DNA of 7,106 nucleotides from positions 1 through 7,106 of the forward strand of contig JAGHVA010000191.1 in assembly GCA_018064565.1 (NCBI GenBank). Direction: 5' to 3'. The position numbers and the translations under genes are program-made. Shown piece after piece: positions 6,401-7,106 of this stretch. Numbering within the stretch: position 1 is the first letter of the stretch; every line of letters starts with the position of its first letter. The DNA comes from Candidatus Colimorpha onthohippi (lineage in GTDB: Bacteria > Bacteroidota > Bacteroidia > Bacteroidales > P3). The notes beneath the pieces were generated by a model that worked only from the letters and a program-made list of their open reading frames with translations, was not told where the DNA came from and did no database searches.

Positions 6401-7106
6401 ATGGAGACCTATTTTGTTGATGTCATCTTGCCGCTACACCTGCCAGACACCTACACTTACCGTGTGCCGCAAGACTACAACGATACCATCAAAGTAGGTC
6501 AGCGCGTGGTGGTTCAGTTTGGAGCCAAGAAGTTATACTCCGCATTAGTACGCCGCATCCATCAAGAGGCACCCAAATTCACAACCAAATATGTATTGGC
6601 GGTTATCGACATTGATCCCATTGTGGGTGAGCGTCAGTTCTGCCTATGGGAATGGATGGCTCGGTACTATATGTGCGGCATTGGCGATGTGATGGCTATA
6701 GCACTACCATCATCGCTTCGCATCGCCTCCGAAAGCATCGTAGCCATTCACCCCGATTTTCAGGGCGACCTAACCAACCTCTCTATCAACGAGGTCAAGG
6801 TGGTAACCCTGCTGTCCGAGCACACAACGCTATCGGTAGCCGATGTAAGTCATGCGTTAGGTATCAAACAGATAATGTCGTTGCTTAACGGGATGATAGA
6901 GCGGCAGATTATCATCATGGACGAGGATATCAAGCAGCGATTCAACCCCCGTACCGCTACCTATATCAGTTTGGCACCCGAATATCGAGACAGCGAGAAA
7001 GCCAAAAAGCTGTTCGACCAGATGGAGAAGGTGCAAACTAAACACAAACAGCTTGATGCGCTGCTTTACTTCATGCAGATGTCGCATCTTGGTGCCGACA
7101 CCATAC
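6401..7106 (+). CDS. priA: Primosomal protein N' (replication restart helicase PriA), N-terminal part
   Basis: PriA recognises stalled or collapsed replication forks and reloads the replisome. The window holds the first 235 codons; the frame stays open to the edge, so the gene is cut by the window rather than broken. Residues 1-105 match the 3'-DNA-end-binding domain, opening METYFVDVILPLHLPDTYTY. VGQRVVVQFGAKKLYSALV follows at 32-50, and the conserved CLWEWMARYYMCGIGDVM and ALPSSL end the domain (81-106). Residues about 124-175 have the character of the winged-helix domain. The rest (176-235) is a charged linker toward the helicase core, which lies outside the window. The ATG at 6401 is the natural family start; it follows AAAAAATAACCC with no Shine-Dalgarno sequence. 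It is transcribed away from the glycosyltransferase. With radA nearby, two fork-repair genes occur in the window, but on opposite strands. Confidence 0.95.
   Translation, partial: METYFVDVILPLHLPDTYTYRVPQDYNDTIKVGQRVVVQFGAKKLYSALVRRIHQEAPKFTTKYVLAVIDIDPIVGERQFCLWEWMARYYMCGIGDVMAIALPSSLRIASESIVAIHPDFQGDLTNLSINEVKVVTLLSEHTTLSVADVSHALGIKQIMSLLNGMIERQIIIMDEDIKQRFNPRTATYISLAPEYRDSEKAKKLFDQMEKVQTKHKQLDALLYFMQMSHLGADTI

Noticed and set aside
6857..7087. Minus-strand frame of 76 codons at the right end
   Set aside because: It is antisense to the continuous priA frame, which matches the PriA N-terminal domain throughout.

Overview
The window looks like chromosomal core DNA from a member of the Bacteroidota, most likely order Bacteroidales (Prevotella- or Bacteroides-like). 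The evidence is as follows. No gene has a Shine-Dalgarno leader; start codons follow A/T-rich stretches. The response regulator closely resembles Bacteroides RprY. The signal peptidase I has the long form with an extra N-terminal membrane domain seen in this phylum. Two candidate promoters fit the Bacteroidota -33/-7 pattern (TTTG, about 19 nt, TAnnTTTG) better than the E. coli pattern. This placement is inferred from protein character and was not tested by a search.

Layout: positions 1-289 are a tandem array of a 44-bp unit, six full copies plus a partial one. Each unit carries a hairpin with an invariant left arm and loop. The array starts at the window edge and probably continues beyond it. 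A structured spacer (about 290-378) separates it from five consecutive minus-strand genes. In transcription order (right to left) these are a GT4-type glycosyltransferase (6259-5150), signal peptidase I lepB (4966-3410), the DNA repair ATPase radA (3385-2003), an RprY-like OmpR-family response regulator (1899-1204) and a PhnP-like metallo-beta-lactamase-fold hydrolase (1149-379). At the right end, transcribed divergently, is the N-terminal third of the replication-restart helicase priA (6401 to the edge).

The five minus-strand genes probably form three transcription units. The glycosyltransferase is followed by a weak terminator-like hairpin and a 183-bp gap. lepB and radA are 24 nt apart and probably cotranscribed, and a hairpin plus U7 tract follows radA. 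The regulator has its own candidate promoter, almost touching its start codon, and is followed after 54 nt by the hydrolase. These genes do not form one pathway: they cover protein secretion, recombination and fork repair (radA, priA), signalling and envelope glycan synthesis.

I see no mobile element, CRISPR array, tRNA or rRNA, and no clear new multi-gene system. The least explained element is the hairpin tandem array at the left edge. Secondary points are the near-leaderless promoter of the regulator, consecutive GTG starts in lepB and radA, and a perfect dyad upstream of lepB.
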